A stretch of DNA of 64,000 bases, taken from NCBI GenBank assembly GCA_902770965.1, contig CACXUY010000005.1, positions 91,880-155,879 of the forward strand. Reading direction: 5' to 3'. The translations under genes were made by a program, and so were the position numbers. The first letter of the stretch is position 1, and every line of letters starts with the position of its first letter. Source of the DNA: an uncultured Lachnospiraceae bacterium. GTDB lineage: Bacteria > Bacillota > Clostridia > Lachnospirales > Lachnospiraceae. The notes under the pieces are model-generated. The model was not told the DNA's origin. It was given only the letters and a program-made list of their open reading frames with translations, and did not search any database. Of the stretch, positions 15,322-24,015 are shown in pieces.

Positions 15322-17724
15322 TCACGGTGAGATTCCGTATTTCGCGCACAGCTTTGCGTATTCTTTAGATCTTGCGAAGCCATTGAGAACATTCGAGCGG
15401 GAATTGCCGTCCTTGAGCGACTTGATCCAGGAATTGTATCCGGCAGTGTCCGGCTTCCGGTCGAAGAAGGTTCGGTATAGCCTGGTCACAAACTCAGAGT
15501 TGCTTGTCTTCAGCGCCGTAAACTCATCGCTGAAGAAGAACCCGTGAGCTGCACTGGATCCCCCGATATCACCGCCTGCTATGGCGCAGGTCCAGCTTAT
15601 AAGCCCTGACCTGTCTGTCTTCCTCTCAAGGCAGTAATTGTACAATCTCTCGACAAATGACTTGACATCCCTGTACATATCCATCAGATAAGTCCCATCA
15701 AAAGATCCCGGATCGATAGCGCAGTCATCGCAGATATTGATGAACTCTTTTGATCCCACGAAGCTACGGAAATACTGCCAGCGAAGCTTGTTCTGATTCG
15801 TCCAGGTCCTGACTTCGGAGTCCTTGGGAGTCCTTGCGAACATGGCTCTGTACAGCCTGCGCACAAATTCCTCCTTATTCTTGATGACGCTCTTGCCTTC
15901 CTCCCCGAAATAGAAATGAGCCGCGAGCTCCGCGCCGGTATAGCTTCCATTTTTCAGATTTGCCATCCAACCCTCGATCTCCCTGTCGGATGGAGTGCGG
16001 CCAAGAACATGCTTGTAAAGCCTTATCACCATGTCGCGGCGGTTGCCGAGCTGGTCTGAAGTCACCGAACCGGTGGCAGTCCTGCTGGACTGGATGCTGA
16101 TACTGTTGGTCCCGGAGGATACATTTGCCTTATCGATATTCTTTCCGATATTCACGGTGCCGACCGACACGGCAGAACTCTCTGTGAAGGTAACCCTGCT
16201 CGCGTTCGGATTTCGATAAAGAGTATAGCCCTGAGCGAAGTATTTCGACGTGAGTTCCGCAAGCGTAGAGCTGCCGTCGCTGCCATAGCGGGTGGTCTTC
16301 GCTATAGGCGGAGTCTGCTCAGAAATCTCTATATAAGAGAGCTTTCCGCTGCTGGTGTACCCGACATCCGTCACAATAACAACATGCTTGTCTGGCTTGT
16401 TCATGATATCACCGATCTGAATGCCATAGATTGACTGGTCGGAGACGCGGTTCGCGCGGTACATAAGAGCGCTCGTGGTTGTCCTGGAGATGTTCCAGCA
16501 ATAGCTGACAAAAGCGCTGCAGTCAGAGCTGTAATAAGGTGCCTTCTTGTTGTATGAAGAATAAGATGTGTACATCCTGCTGTTGACATCATTGACCCTG
16601 TCGAGGAAAAGCTGCAGGGCAGAGGTAGAGATGGTCTGATTGTCCTCTTCATACGGAATATAACGTGCGTAAATGGCCTGTCCGTAAGGGATGCCTCTGT
16701 AGGTCACGCCCTTCTCAAATACTGTTTCGTTCGCCCATCCGCTGATGCTTTTCCTGGGCGTCCAACGGATATTGAGCTGCTGCTTCGCTCGCTTGACCAT
16801 GTTCTTCTGTCCGCTTGAGACACTGGCAAAAGCGGAGACGGACATCGCCTCTTCTCCGTCAATGGAGTCAAGGACATCGTCCTCAGCCAAATCTATATAG
16901 CTCTCTTCCGCCTCGCGCGCTTCAGCTTCCGCCTGCTGGGCGATCAACTCGGCCTGACCCGTGATCTCTCCGTTATGCTCGCACTCCTCACAGTCGCCGT
17001 CAACGAAAATCTCCTCCAGACCGATTGAACCTTCCGTGTAAAGCACGAAATTCTCGGAGGTATCATCCTCGGAGAAGACTTCCTCCAGATCCTTCTCATA
17101 ATCGCTGCCGTCGATGGTTACGATGAGCATCCCGTCCTTCACGCTCCAGGAGAAAATGCCGTCCTGAATGAGGCAGCCGTCCGCATAGAGGCTGCGGTTA
17201 AAAAGCTCTCCCTTCTGTGAGATGATGCCGTACTCAGTGGGGGCAAAACCGTTTATATCCCCATCATCGCATACTACAGATACTTCACCCTGATAATCCA
17301 GATAATAAATGTTCCCATCCGCCAGAAAATATGCATAGCTGCCATTAACCACAGCAAGCTCGTCTATGTCAGTATGCCAGGTCAATTTCGTCTCAATGCT
17401 CGAATCCTCAAGATCCATGCGGTATATAACTGAGCCTGATACATACCACAGCTCTTCATCAAATATGTTGAGGCTTTCTGCGCTGTCGTGCGTGAGCAAA
17501 AAAGTGTCGCCATACGAGGTGCGGAGAATGATGCCATCCTTCTCCGCCGTATACATCGTACCTTCGCGGATGGCAGCTTCTCCGCCGGCTAAAAGCGCCG
17601 AAGCGCTGTTTCCGAGCGTGAACGTCTCAACGTCTGTGGCGTCGGCATATACAGGAACCGTACCTGATGCTAGTCCCAGCATAATACCGGTTGAAAGCAG
17701 AAATGCAAGTTTTCCATGCTGCAT
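15322..17724 (-). CDS. Secreted NlpC/P60-like protein with DUF4214 repeats
   Basis: This 800-residue protein begins MQHGKLAFLLSTGIMLGLASG, a signal peptide ending near VYADA. AAGGGGGGAAAC lies just upstream, which decides the start against a longer frame to 17832. Residues about 30-260 look like a beta-rich repeat region with YADG-type turns. A papain-like amidase domain follows at about 310-500, with catalytic Cys about 402 in YYSSDCSAFVSYCWN and His about 447 in DKHVVIVTDV; this resembles NlpC/P60 or CHAP hydrolases that cut cell-wall peptides. From about 563 to the end are DUF4214 units (MVIRLYKHVLGRTPSDREI, LYRAMFARTPKDSE, FVERLYNYCLERKTDRSG, LYRTFFDRKPDTAG). Its DUF4214 tail relates it to the proteins at 7573 and 41836. 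Confidence 0.82.
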   Translation of the reverse strand: MQHGKLAFLLSTGIMLGLASGTVPVYADATDVETFTLGNSASALLAGGEAAIREGTMYTAEKDGIILRTSYGDTFLLTHDSAESLNIFDEELWYVSGSVIYRMDLEDSSIETKLTWHTDIDELAVVNGSYAYFLADGNIYYLDYQGEVSVVCDDGDINGFAPTEYGIISQKGELFNRSLYADGCLIQDGIFSWSVKDGMLIVTIDGSDYEKDLEEVFSEDDTSENFVLYTEGSIGLEEIFVDGDCEECEHNGEITGQAELIAQQAEAEAREAEESYIDLAEDDVLDSIDGEEAMSVSAFASVSSGQKNMVKRAKQQLNIRWTPRKSISGWANETVFEKGVTYRGIPYGQAIYARYIPYEEDNQTISTSALQLFLDRVNDVNSRMYTSYSSYNKKAPYYSSDCSAFVSYCWNISRTTTSALMYRANRVSDQSIYGIQIGDIMNKPDKHVVIVTDVGYTSSGKLSYIEISEQTPPIAKTTRYGSDGSSTLAELTSKYFAQGYTLYRNPNASRVTFTESSAVSVGTVNIGKNIDKANVSSGTNSISIQSSRTATGSVTSDQLGNRRDMVIRLYKHVLGRTPSDREIEGWMANLKNGSYTGAELAAHFYFGEEGKSVIKNKEEFVRRLYRAMFARTPKDSEVRTWTNQNKLRWQYFRSFVGSKEFINICDDCAIDPGSFDGTYLMDMYRDVKSFVERLYNYCLERKTDRSGLISWTCAIAGGDIGGSSAAHGFFFSDEFTALKTSNSEFVTRLYRTFFDRKPDTAGYNSWIKSLKDGNSRSNVLNGFARSKEYAKLCAKYGISP

Positions 17725-17803
17725 TTTGGTTTCCCCCCTTCTTATGAGGCAGATCACATAGCGCACCAACAAGGCCCCTGTTTCCTCATCAGAGCATCTA
17801 CAA

Positions 17804-17832
17804 ATTAGATCCACATGTTTTTTGTTGGTCAA
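17804..17832 (-). promoter_or_regulatory. Promoter of the NlpC/P60-like gene
   Basis: TTGACC (17827-17832) and TCTAAT (17804-17809) are 17 bases apart on the minus strand, about 80 bases before the chosen start. Both boxes match the sigma-A consensus at five of six positions. Confidence 0.55.
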
Positions 17833-18488
17833 AAGTGATAGATGCCGCGCAGCCGGACCGTCTTCGGATAGCCAAGGCGTAAAAGTGTATAGGACTGGAC
17901 ACTGAAAACCTGAAGTATGAAAGAACGGCTCTCATGACCTTTTGAGGGCAGTTGCCTACGTATATAAATCATGAGGGCGGATACAGGATTATGATGCCTG
18001 GACTCTGAATTCCTGAACAGCTGCGACACTGCAGGTTACATTTGTCACAAACAGACAAAAAAAACTTGTGTCCAATATCACGCGCGAATAATTTTAGTCA
18101 TAACTATGTGAAAATAATATATTTTATTTTTACATCTACTACATATTCTTTGCGGAAATATTACACAAGACTTAATCATTTTAGCACCCATGGATGGAAA
18201 AAACAAGACTGTTTGCCCCAATTGATGTGCGTGTCTATTATCTGCATTTATCGAAATATTCTTAAGTAACCCTCTTTCAGGACCATTATTGAGTTTTTAA
18301 ACAGGCCATGCGGCGCGTTCCCAGCTAAATTTTATAAAGCACGTTCTTTAGTGCTTTATCATATCCGTCCATAGATTTTCAGTAATTTACCAATCTCGGT
18401 AATTCATCAGGCTGTGAAATTATCTGTATCGGTAATTGATCGGCCTGCTCTCAGCCTGCTTTTCGGTTTCTGCTTTCTCTTCTGTCGG

Positions 18489-18517
18489 TTTACATTCATC
18501 CCCCTTTGCTTTATAAT
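18489..18517 (+). promoter_or_regulatory. Promoter of the GT2-acyltransferase pair
   Basis: TTTACA (18489-18494) and TATAAT (18512-18517) are 17 bases apart. The leader to the GT2 start is about 135 nt and contains a tccggata/tatccgga self-complementary stretch. Confidence 0.7.
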
Positions 18518-18660
18518 TGTGTGGTATCATCGTCATTGTTAATAGAGTCCAGTCACAGGGCGGCACAGACCGGGGGGGATTGTGCGCCTTCACGCTGGTG
18601 TGTCCGGATATCCGGCTTCTTTGATCTGGATATGCCGAGCCTAATATCAGAGGTAAGAAT

Positions 18661-19836
18661 ATGAATTCTGTAGACATAATAGTCCCTTGTTACAACGAAG
18701 CTGAGGGACTTTCTTTCTTTTATGATGAATGCAAGGCCGTCCTGGACAATACGTCCGGTTACCGCTTCAGGTTCATACTTGTGGACGACGGGAGCAGCGA
18801 CGACACTCTTCCTATCATACAGGCTCTTGCGAAAAAGAACAGAGATGTTACCTACATTTCCTTCTCAAGGAATTTCGGCAAGGAGGCGGCCATGTTCGCG
18901 GGCCTGAAGCATTCCACGGCAGACCTCGTCGTCATCATGGACGCGGACCTCCAGCATCCCCCCGAGATGATACCGGCCATGCTTGAAGGCATTGAAGAGG
19001 GCTATGACTGCTGCGCGGCCCGCCGCCTCAACCGCGCTGGAGAGCGAGGGCTGTCGAGCCTGTTCTCCTCTCTCTTCTATCACATCAGCAACAGGCTTAC
19101 TGACATAAAGCTGCCGCAGAACGCCGTGGACTACCGTATGATGACGAGGCAGATGGTCGACGCCATTCTCCAGCTTTCCGAATCGGACCGCTTCTCCAAG
19201 GGCATATTTGCCTGGGTGGGGTTTGATACGAAGTGGCTTCCTTACGAGAACGTCGAGAGGCAGCTTGGCACTACCAAGTGGAGCTTCCGAAAGCTTGTAT
19301 CTTACGCGATTTCAGGCATATCGTCCTTCTCCGTCGCGCCGCTTCACTTCGTGACTGATATGGGCTTCACTATTTCCGGAGCCGCGTTTATCTACATTAT
19401 CGCTACGCTGATCAAGACCTTCATCACCGGCATCGACGTACCCGGCTATACGACCACCCTGTGCGCGCTGCTCCTGCTTGGCGGCATCATCGAGATGTCG
19501 CTTGGCATCCTTGGCGAATATATATCGAAGATATACACCGAGGCGAAGGACCGCCCCCTGTACATCATCAAGCAGACCAATCTCACTGACAGCGGCAGCA
19601 GTAAGAATGCCCGCTACACGTATAAGCGGATCAGCGGGAGGATGGTCGATGAGACCTGGACTGACATCAGACCGATGTACAGAGCGGATGGCAAAAAGTC
19701 CGTCAAAGGTGTTGTCGGGTCTTCAGATAGGGTCGCCGGATATCCAAGATCAGCAAATACGGTACATGGTGGTTCCGCCGGATCAACCGGCACGATTCAT
19801 AATAGCGACGACATAGGAGACGAATTTAATGACTGA
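18661..19836 (+). CDS. Polyprenyl-phosphate glycosyltransferase, GtrB/DPM1-like (GT2)
   Basis: This 391-residue protein has an N-terminal GT-A domain with VPCYNEAEGL, ILVDDGSSDDT and the metal-binding MDADLQHPPEM. Two C-terminal transmembrane helices (about 230-255 and 265-290) precede LGEYISKIYTEAKDRPLYII. That order matches GtrB, CsbB, ArnC and dolichyl-phosphate mannose synthases, which load a sugar from a nucleotide donor onto undecaprenyl phosphate at the inner face of the membrane. The last 75 residues are a low-complexity extension. It overlaps the acyltransferase gene by 8 bp. No GtrA flippase gene is adjacent, so how the lipid-linked sugar is used is unknown. Confidence 0.9.
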   Translation: MNSVDIIVPCYNEAEGLSFFYDECKAVLDNTSGYRFRFILVDDGSSDDTLPIIQALAKKNRDVTYISFSRNFGKEAAMFAGLKHSTADLVVIMDADLQHPPEMIPAMLEGIEEGYDCCAARRLNRAGERGLSSLFSSLFYHISNRLTDIKLPQNAVDYRMMTRQMVDAILQLSESDRFSKGIFAWVGFDTKWLPYENVERQLGTTKWSFRKLVSYAISGISSFSVAPLHFVTDMGFTISGAAFIYIIATLIKTFITGIDVPGYTTTLCALLLLGGIIEMSLGILGEYISKIYTEAKDRPLYIIKQTNLTDSGSSKNARYTYKRISGRMVDETWTDIRPMYRADGKKSVKGVVGSSDRVAGYPRSANTVHGGSAGSTGTIHNSDDIGDEFND

Positions 19837-20920
19837 AGAACGTAATTACGGAATTGACCTGCTCAAGATCCTCTCCATGTTTATGGTCAGCCTCATGCAT
19901 GTGCTGTGCCAGGGCGGTCTCTTCGCCCAATACGAGCACGGAAGCGGCAATTTCGCGGTCGCGCAGGTTCTGCTGGGGCTGTCATTCTGCTCCGTGAACT
20001 GCTTTGCCATGGCGACAGGCTACATCTGTACAGATCACAGATTCCGCTATGCCAGGATTCTTCCACTGTGGCTGACAACCGTCTTCTATGGGGCGGCTAT
20101 CACGGGACTGTTCGCGATCATCGACCCCACCGTCGTAGACAAGGGCATATGGCAGAAGTCCCTGCTTCCGGTCTGTTCCAGAACCTATTGGTATTTCACG
20201 GCATATTTCCTGCTGTTTTTCATGATGCCCATGATCAACAAGGCTTACGACAGCATGACGCGTGAGGAAAGCGTGCGGCTGCTTCTTATGCTTTTCGTCA
20301 TGCTGTCTGTGATGACCACATTTCTCCGCGCTTCAGAAACCATGGCTGATCCCTTCGTCATGCAGGACGGCGCCCATCCCTTATGGCTCATTTATATGTA
20401 CCTCATAGGATCTCATATTAAGCGGCATGTGACAGTCAGGAAGCATACCCGGCTGAAGGCAATCCTTTTGTTCATGGCCTGCACCGCAGCCATGGCGCTG
20501 ACCGGAATCTTCATGGAGCAGTCTCCGCTCTATGTCTACACCTCGCCCGCCGTGGTCATACAGGCGGCCTGCCTCGTTGTATTTCTGGCTAATTCAGACT
20601 TCGACCCCGGTCCAAATGTCGGGAGCGTCCTGCGCTTGATGAGTGCTCTTTCCTTCAGCGTGTATCTGTTCCAGCTCCACCCGATCGTGTGGAACGATGT
20701 CCTCAAGGATAAATTCGTGTCTTATGCCGATTATTCTCCCGTGATGACGGTCGTCTTCACGCTGGGGATAGCCCTGCTGCTCTACTTCGGAGCTTGCGCA
20801 GCCGACCTGATACGCTTCGCGCTGTTCCGCATGCTGCGCATTACAGAGCTGTCTAACGCTCTCTTCATCGCGCTGGGAATAGACAGTAAAAAGAAGCGCA
20901 GGGAACCGCGCGGTTTATAA
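19829..20920 (+). CDS. Acyltransferase-3 family integral membrane protein
   Basis: This 363-residue polytopic protein has about ten hydrophobic helices and begins YGIDLLKILSMFMVSLMHV. It resembles the acyltransferase-3 family (O-acetyl or succinyl transfer to surface sugars or lipids). The conserved RxxD-like start region is represented by GIDLLK and the following MHV; other signature residues are weak, so substrate and activity are not certain. It is translated with the upstream GT2 gene (8-bp overlap), which suggests acylation of the same glycan or lipid-linked sugar. A strong hairpin follows. Confidence 0.78.
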   Translation: MTEERNYGIDLLKILSMFMVSLMHVLCQGGLFAQYEHGSGNFAVAQVLLGLSFCSVNCFAMATGYICTDHRFRYARILPLWLTTVFYGAAITGLFAIIDPTVVDKGIWQKSLLPVCSRTYWYFTAYFLLFFMMPMINKAYDSMTREESVRLLLMLFVMLSVMTTFLRASETMADPFVMQDGAHPLWLIYMYLIGSHIKRHVTVRKHTRLKAILLFMACTAAMALTGIFMEQSPLYVYTSPAVVIQAACLVVFLANSDFDPGPNVGSVLRLMSALSFSVYLFQLHPIVWNDVLKDKFVSYADYSPVMTVVFTLGIALLLYFGACAADLIRFALFRMLRITELSNALFIALGIDSKKKRREPRGL

Positions 20921-20994
20921 AAGTGCGTGATTTATAGGATTGTATTTTATTGGACTGTGTGGTTTATAAATCTTTATTCTTTATTGCTTTTATG

Positions 20995-21046
20995 ATCAAG
21001 CGATAAACGCCCGGCGTGCTTCTGCACGCCGGGCGAATCGCTTGAT
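20995..21046. terminator. Long hairpin between convergent genes
   Basis: A long inverted repeat (atcaagcgat then cgcccggcgtgc, loop ttct, and the complementary arm) gives over 20 paired bases with one internal loop. It lies between the rightward acyltransferase and the leftward TIR gene. T-rich DNA on the plus side is upstream, not downstream, so termination is inferred from position and stability. Confidence 0.65.
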
Positions 21047-21127
21047 GCCATAGATCCGGCACATATGGGCTGTAGATTTGGCTCTTCACGTCAGAGCAAA
21101 AGATATTAATGTTGTTACAAGATCGAA

Positions 21128-23086
21128 TTATAGTCTTAGCCACAACGTAGGGCGGACGGAAACCAAAAAACCTGGTAAATTAAAATCATCATCGATATTG
21201 ACATTGTAACCGTAATCATAACAATCGCCGTCCAATTGGACACCCGCTGCATAGAAACTATCATAACCGGGCGAGCGCAGCCACCACCTACATGCAGCTG
21301 TATTAAGAGCAGAATCTGACTTATAAAGATCATTGCCAACTGCTACACCTTTTCCGATTGCATATGGTGTAGGAATACACTTTCTGTTACTGGATGTGTT
21401 AAAATATGATTCTGCTTCTTCTCTACTAAGCAAAAATATCTTATCTTCTGTACTGTCTCCCCCCTCTGTTTTGTAAGTGGGATTCGCTTCCGTATTAACT
21501 GTAACTGAGAGGATCATTTCCTGTTCTTTTTTAGTGAATGCCTCTTCAAAAAAAGTTGCATTAAGCCACTGCCGCAGGGAACATGTCTCCCAGGTCACAC
21601 CGATATCTGCCTCGTTATATGGCTTAGCATCTAAGGCAAATCTGCTAGTCACAAGAATACGATTATCTTCTTTTGCTAGCACAAGCCATTCAATATCCTC
21701 TTTTCCATTTGACTCGTCGTTGTCCTGTTCATATGAGCCAAAAACATAATAAGATCCCTCCCCTATTTTTGCAAGCTCTTGTTGATGCCTCACATCACTG
21801 ATAGCTAAACGTACCCAAGTACTATCTCCATAATCCAGTCCTTTTAAAAGCCTTATTGCCTTCTTGTAATCGCCCTCTTTTATAGATGATATGGCATCAT
21901 TATACTCAATCGCATTCATAATCTCGAATTCTGTCTTAAATGATACTGCAAGATAGAGTATCATAGCTATAAAGCCTATACTTATACAGCACATTATTAG
22001 TTTTTTTATCACTATTATTGGTCTTTTTCCAATACCTCTATTATCGCTTAGATCTCTCTTGTCTAGTTTATTGTCTTCATTATTGTCTCCGCTGGGATTT
22101 TTCTCTTGTGGATTCTCCACTCCATGTTCCTCTTTTAGATACGTCTCTCCTAATGCCTTGCGTTCATTATCAACAACTTTGCGTGCAAAGTCCGCCTTGT
22201 CTTCGCTCTGTTTTACCCATTCATCCGAGTCCTTGAAACCTGCGATACTACGGAACATCTTTGCCGCCGCATTGCAGTCATCCTCACTGCAGGCTTTTTC
22301 TAACGCATTTTTAGCGCGCTCATATATTGCCGTTTTGCGTTTTAGTTCGTTATCTGCTTTAATCTGAGCATTATACTTTTGCAACAGTACTGAGGGTTCT
22401 TCATTTTTCAATAGCTGTACTGCTTTTTGGTAATAAGCACTCGACTCAAGAGGATTATCAACATCTCCGAGAGCCTCCATACTTGAAACCTGTAACTCTG
22501 ACATTAATTTGACTAAATAAGCCCAACCATTTTCAGAATCCTTTTCGAGTACTCTATCACAATACTTGTCAGCTATAGCATATTTTTCTTTCTCAAGGTA
22601 AGAAAACGCACACTCCAATAGCTTTTGAGGTTCAAAATGAAGATTGCACTTCTTTACAATATCCCATGCAATCTCGTCATCGTCCCAATGCTTATCAGCT
22701 ATATCCAAAATCTGTTTTTGCATTACTTCGGTATACCATGTTTCCAATACTACATTGATATCTGATTCCGCAAAGGGATATAGTTTAATCACATATATCC
22801 TTATATTTTTTCTGGATGCCGTTTCATACTCAATACGTAAATAGCTGTCTTCTGAAAAAACATCCCTTGTCGCAAAAAAGATCATAGCATCACAATCGTT
22901 AATGTTCTGGCTGATAATCCCTTTCCAATGCGAGTCCATCGGAATCCCTTCATCGCACCACATCGGCACGCCCATTTCATCCAGGCAATGCGTAATCCCT
23001 CTAATAAGCTCAGAACTATCTCTCTTATAACTTATGAAATAGCGTTTGCCCTGAGTGACAGGCTTAAACCCCAACCTACTTTCCAT
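21128..23086 (-). CDS. Membrane-anchored TIR protein with DUF6273-like outer domain (TIR-A)
   Basis: This 652-residue protein has three parts. The N-terminal TIR domain (about 14-105) has KRYFISYKRD, MGVPMWCDEGI, AMIFFATRDVF and YLRIEYETASR; E86 aligns with the glutamate that is catalytic in NAD-cleaving TIRs. A helical linker (150-320) has TPR-like segments such as LLECAFSYLEKEKYAIADKYCDRVL. One transmembrane helix (about 357-382) leads to a C-terminal domain (about 445-652) with EWLVL, WETCSLRQWLNATF, FLLSREEAESYF, WWLRSPG and VRPTLWL. I match this end to the DUF6273/FGE-like family found in Bacillota. The topology predicted is TIR inside, sensor outside. It is AT-rich and part of a cluster with two similar proteins. 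Likely a defence or signalling NADase receptor; not tested. Confidence 0.85.
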   Translation of the reverse strand: MESRLGFKPVTQGKRYFISYKRDSSELIRGITHCLDEMGVPMWCDEGIPMDSHWKGIISQNINDCDAMIFFATRDVFSEDSYLRIEYETASRKNIRIYVIKLYPFAESDINVVLETWYTEVMQKQILDIADKHWDDDEIAWDIVKKCNLHFEPQKLLECAFSYLEKEKYAIADKYCDRVLEKDSENGWAYLVKLMSELQVSSMEALGDVDNPLESSAYYQKAVQLLKNEEPSVLLQKYNAQIKADNELKRKTAIYERAKNALEKACSEDDCNAAAKMFRSIAGFKDSDEWVKQSEDKADFARKVVDNERKALGETYLKEEHGVENPQEKNPSGDNNEDNKLDKRDLSDNRGIGKRPIIVIKKLIMCCISIGFIAMILYLAVSFKTEFEIMNAIEYNDAISSIKEGDYKKAIRLLKGLDYGDSTWVRLAISDVRHQQELAKIGEGSYYVFGSYEQDNDESNGKEDIEWLVLAKEDNRILVTSRFALDAKPYNEADIGVTWETCSLRQWLNATFFEEAFTKKEQEMILSVTVNTEANPTYKTEGGDSTEDKIFLLSREEAESYFNTSSNRKCIPTPYAIGKGVAVGNDLYKSDSALNTAACRWWLRSPGYDSFYAAGVQLDGDCYDYGYNVNIDDDFNLPGFLVSVRPTLWLRL

Positions 23087-23273
23087 GCTCTTTTCTCCAT
23101 CTAATCCGGAATGTTCCTCTTACCATTCCGTTATTACGGATAAAACGTTTTCATCCTATACATTTATATCAATAAGTCGGATACCATCATATAAAGCATC
23201 AACATGTTGCTTTCACAATAAAATGAGGCATATAATCTAAGATATGAAGATGTTCATATAAAACTGCTTACAA

Positions 23274-23945
23274 TTACACATACTTGAGTATTTTGTGAAG
23301 TTTTTCTGAAATACACCTCACACCGATAATATGTTCTTTGCACCACTTTGATATTTTATCATGAATCTCGAAGAAGTAGAACCAAATCAAAAGGATGATA
23401 ACTACATAAATGATTGTGTCTACAACTAGTGCTAAACCAACTACACTGGCATCTCTCCATTCTAAATTTATATGTACAGTATTTACACATGCAAAGAATA
23501 TCGGACAGAACATCTTGTAAAACAAGTCTATTAAGTTGAGCACGATAGGATAGTCTCTTAAGTAGTTCGCACCCTCTCGATCAAAGATGCTGTCTTTTCC
23601 CATTACTTCCTGTACTTTTCCTTCTAACTTATCTAAATATGAATATTGCCGTTCAATATACATGGTAAATTGAATATATCTAATTAACACATAAGCAATA
23701 AGAACCCAAATAAATGATTGTAGAATAGCATTGCCTAACAGCACAGTTGTTTCTAGTTTTTCGCTTATAGTTTCTTTGAGCAGTCCATATATTAAGTCAG
23801 GGTTAATGATCAGCAAAAAAGATATCGCTTCTAATATGCATAACCCCACAAAGCTCTTGTTGCGACCAGCTTGAGCGTTCTTGACTAATTCGTATGAATC
23901 TTTATAATGATCAATGTATGTTTGCAGTATTGTTTCTTTTTCCAT
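23274..23945 (-). CDS. Four-helix membrane protein in the TIR cluster
   Basis: This 223-residue protein has hydrophobic segments at about 30-50, 70-95, 140-160 and 168-192, linked by charged loops (YLDKLEGKVQEVMGKDS and HDKISKWCKEHIIG). No family was recognised with confidence. The start has GGAG seven bases upstream. It lies between TIR-A and TIR-B on the same strand and shares their AT-rich composition. It could be a pore, a partner for the TIR proteins or an immunity-type factor; nothing in the sequence decides. It may also be an unrelated passenger. Confidence 0.7.
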   Translation of the reverse strand: MEKETILQTYIDHYKDSYELVKNAQAGRNKSFVGLCILEAISFLLIINPDLIYGLLKETISEKLETTVLLGNAILQSFIWVLIAYVLIRYIQFTMYIERQYSYLDKLEGKVQEVMGKDSIFDREGANYLRDYPIVLNLIDLFYKMFCPIFFACVNTVHINLEWRDASVVGLALVVDTIIYVVIILLIWFYFFEIHDKISKWCKEHIIGVRCISEKLHKILKYV

Positions 23946-24015
23946 GATATATCTCCTATCAAGTAATCTCTTGCCTATCCACCTATATTACGCTGCGATA
24001 GCCTTCTTCTGTAAT

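Larger units (their letters stand above)
17725..18660. other. 936-bp divergent intergenic region
   Basis: Starting at 17725 the region holds the promoter of the NlpC/P60-like gene, then a mid-GC stretch to about 18040. An AT-rich stretch without genes follows (18040-18300). After it come a small stem-loop (18334-18359, ataaagcac/gtgctttat), two direct copies of a tcggtaatt.atc sequence (18395-18410 and 18428-18443), and the promoter and leader of the rightward GT2 gene. No riboswitch class was recognised. Confidence 0.6.

Noticed and set aside
17829..18029. A 66-codon minus-strand frame upstream of the NlpC/P60-like gene
   Set aside because: It overlaps the predicted promoter region, has no ribosome site and no recognisable content.
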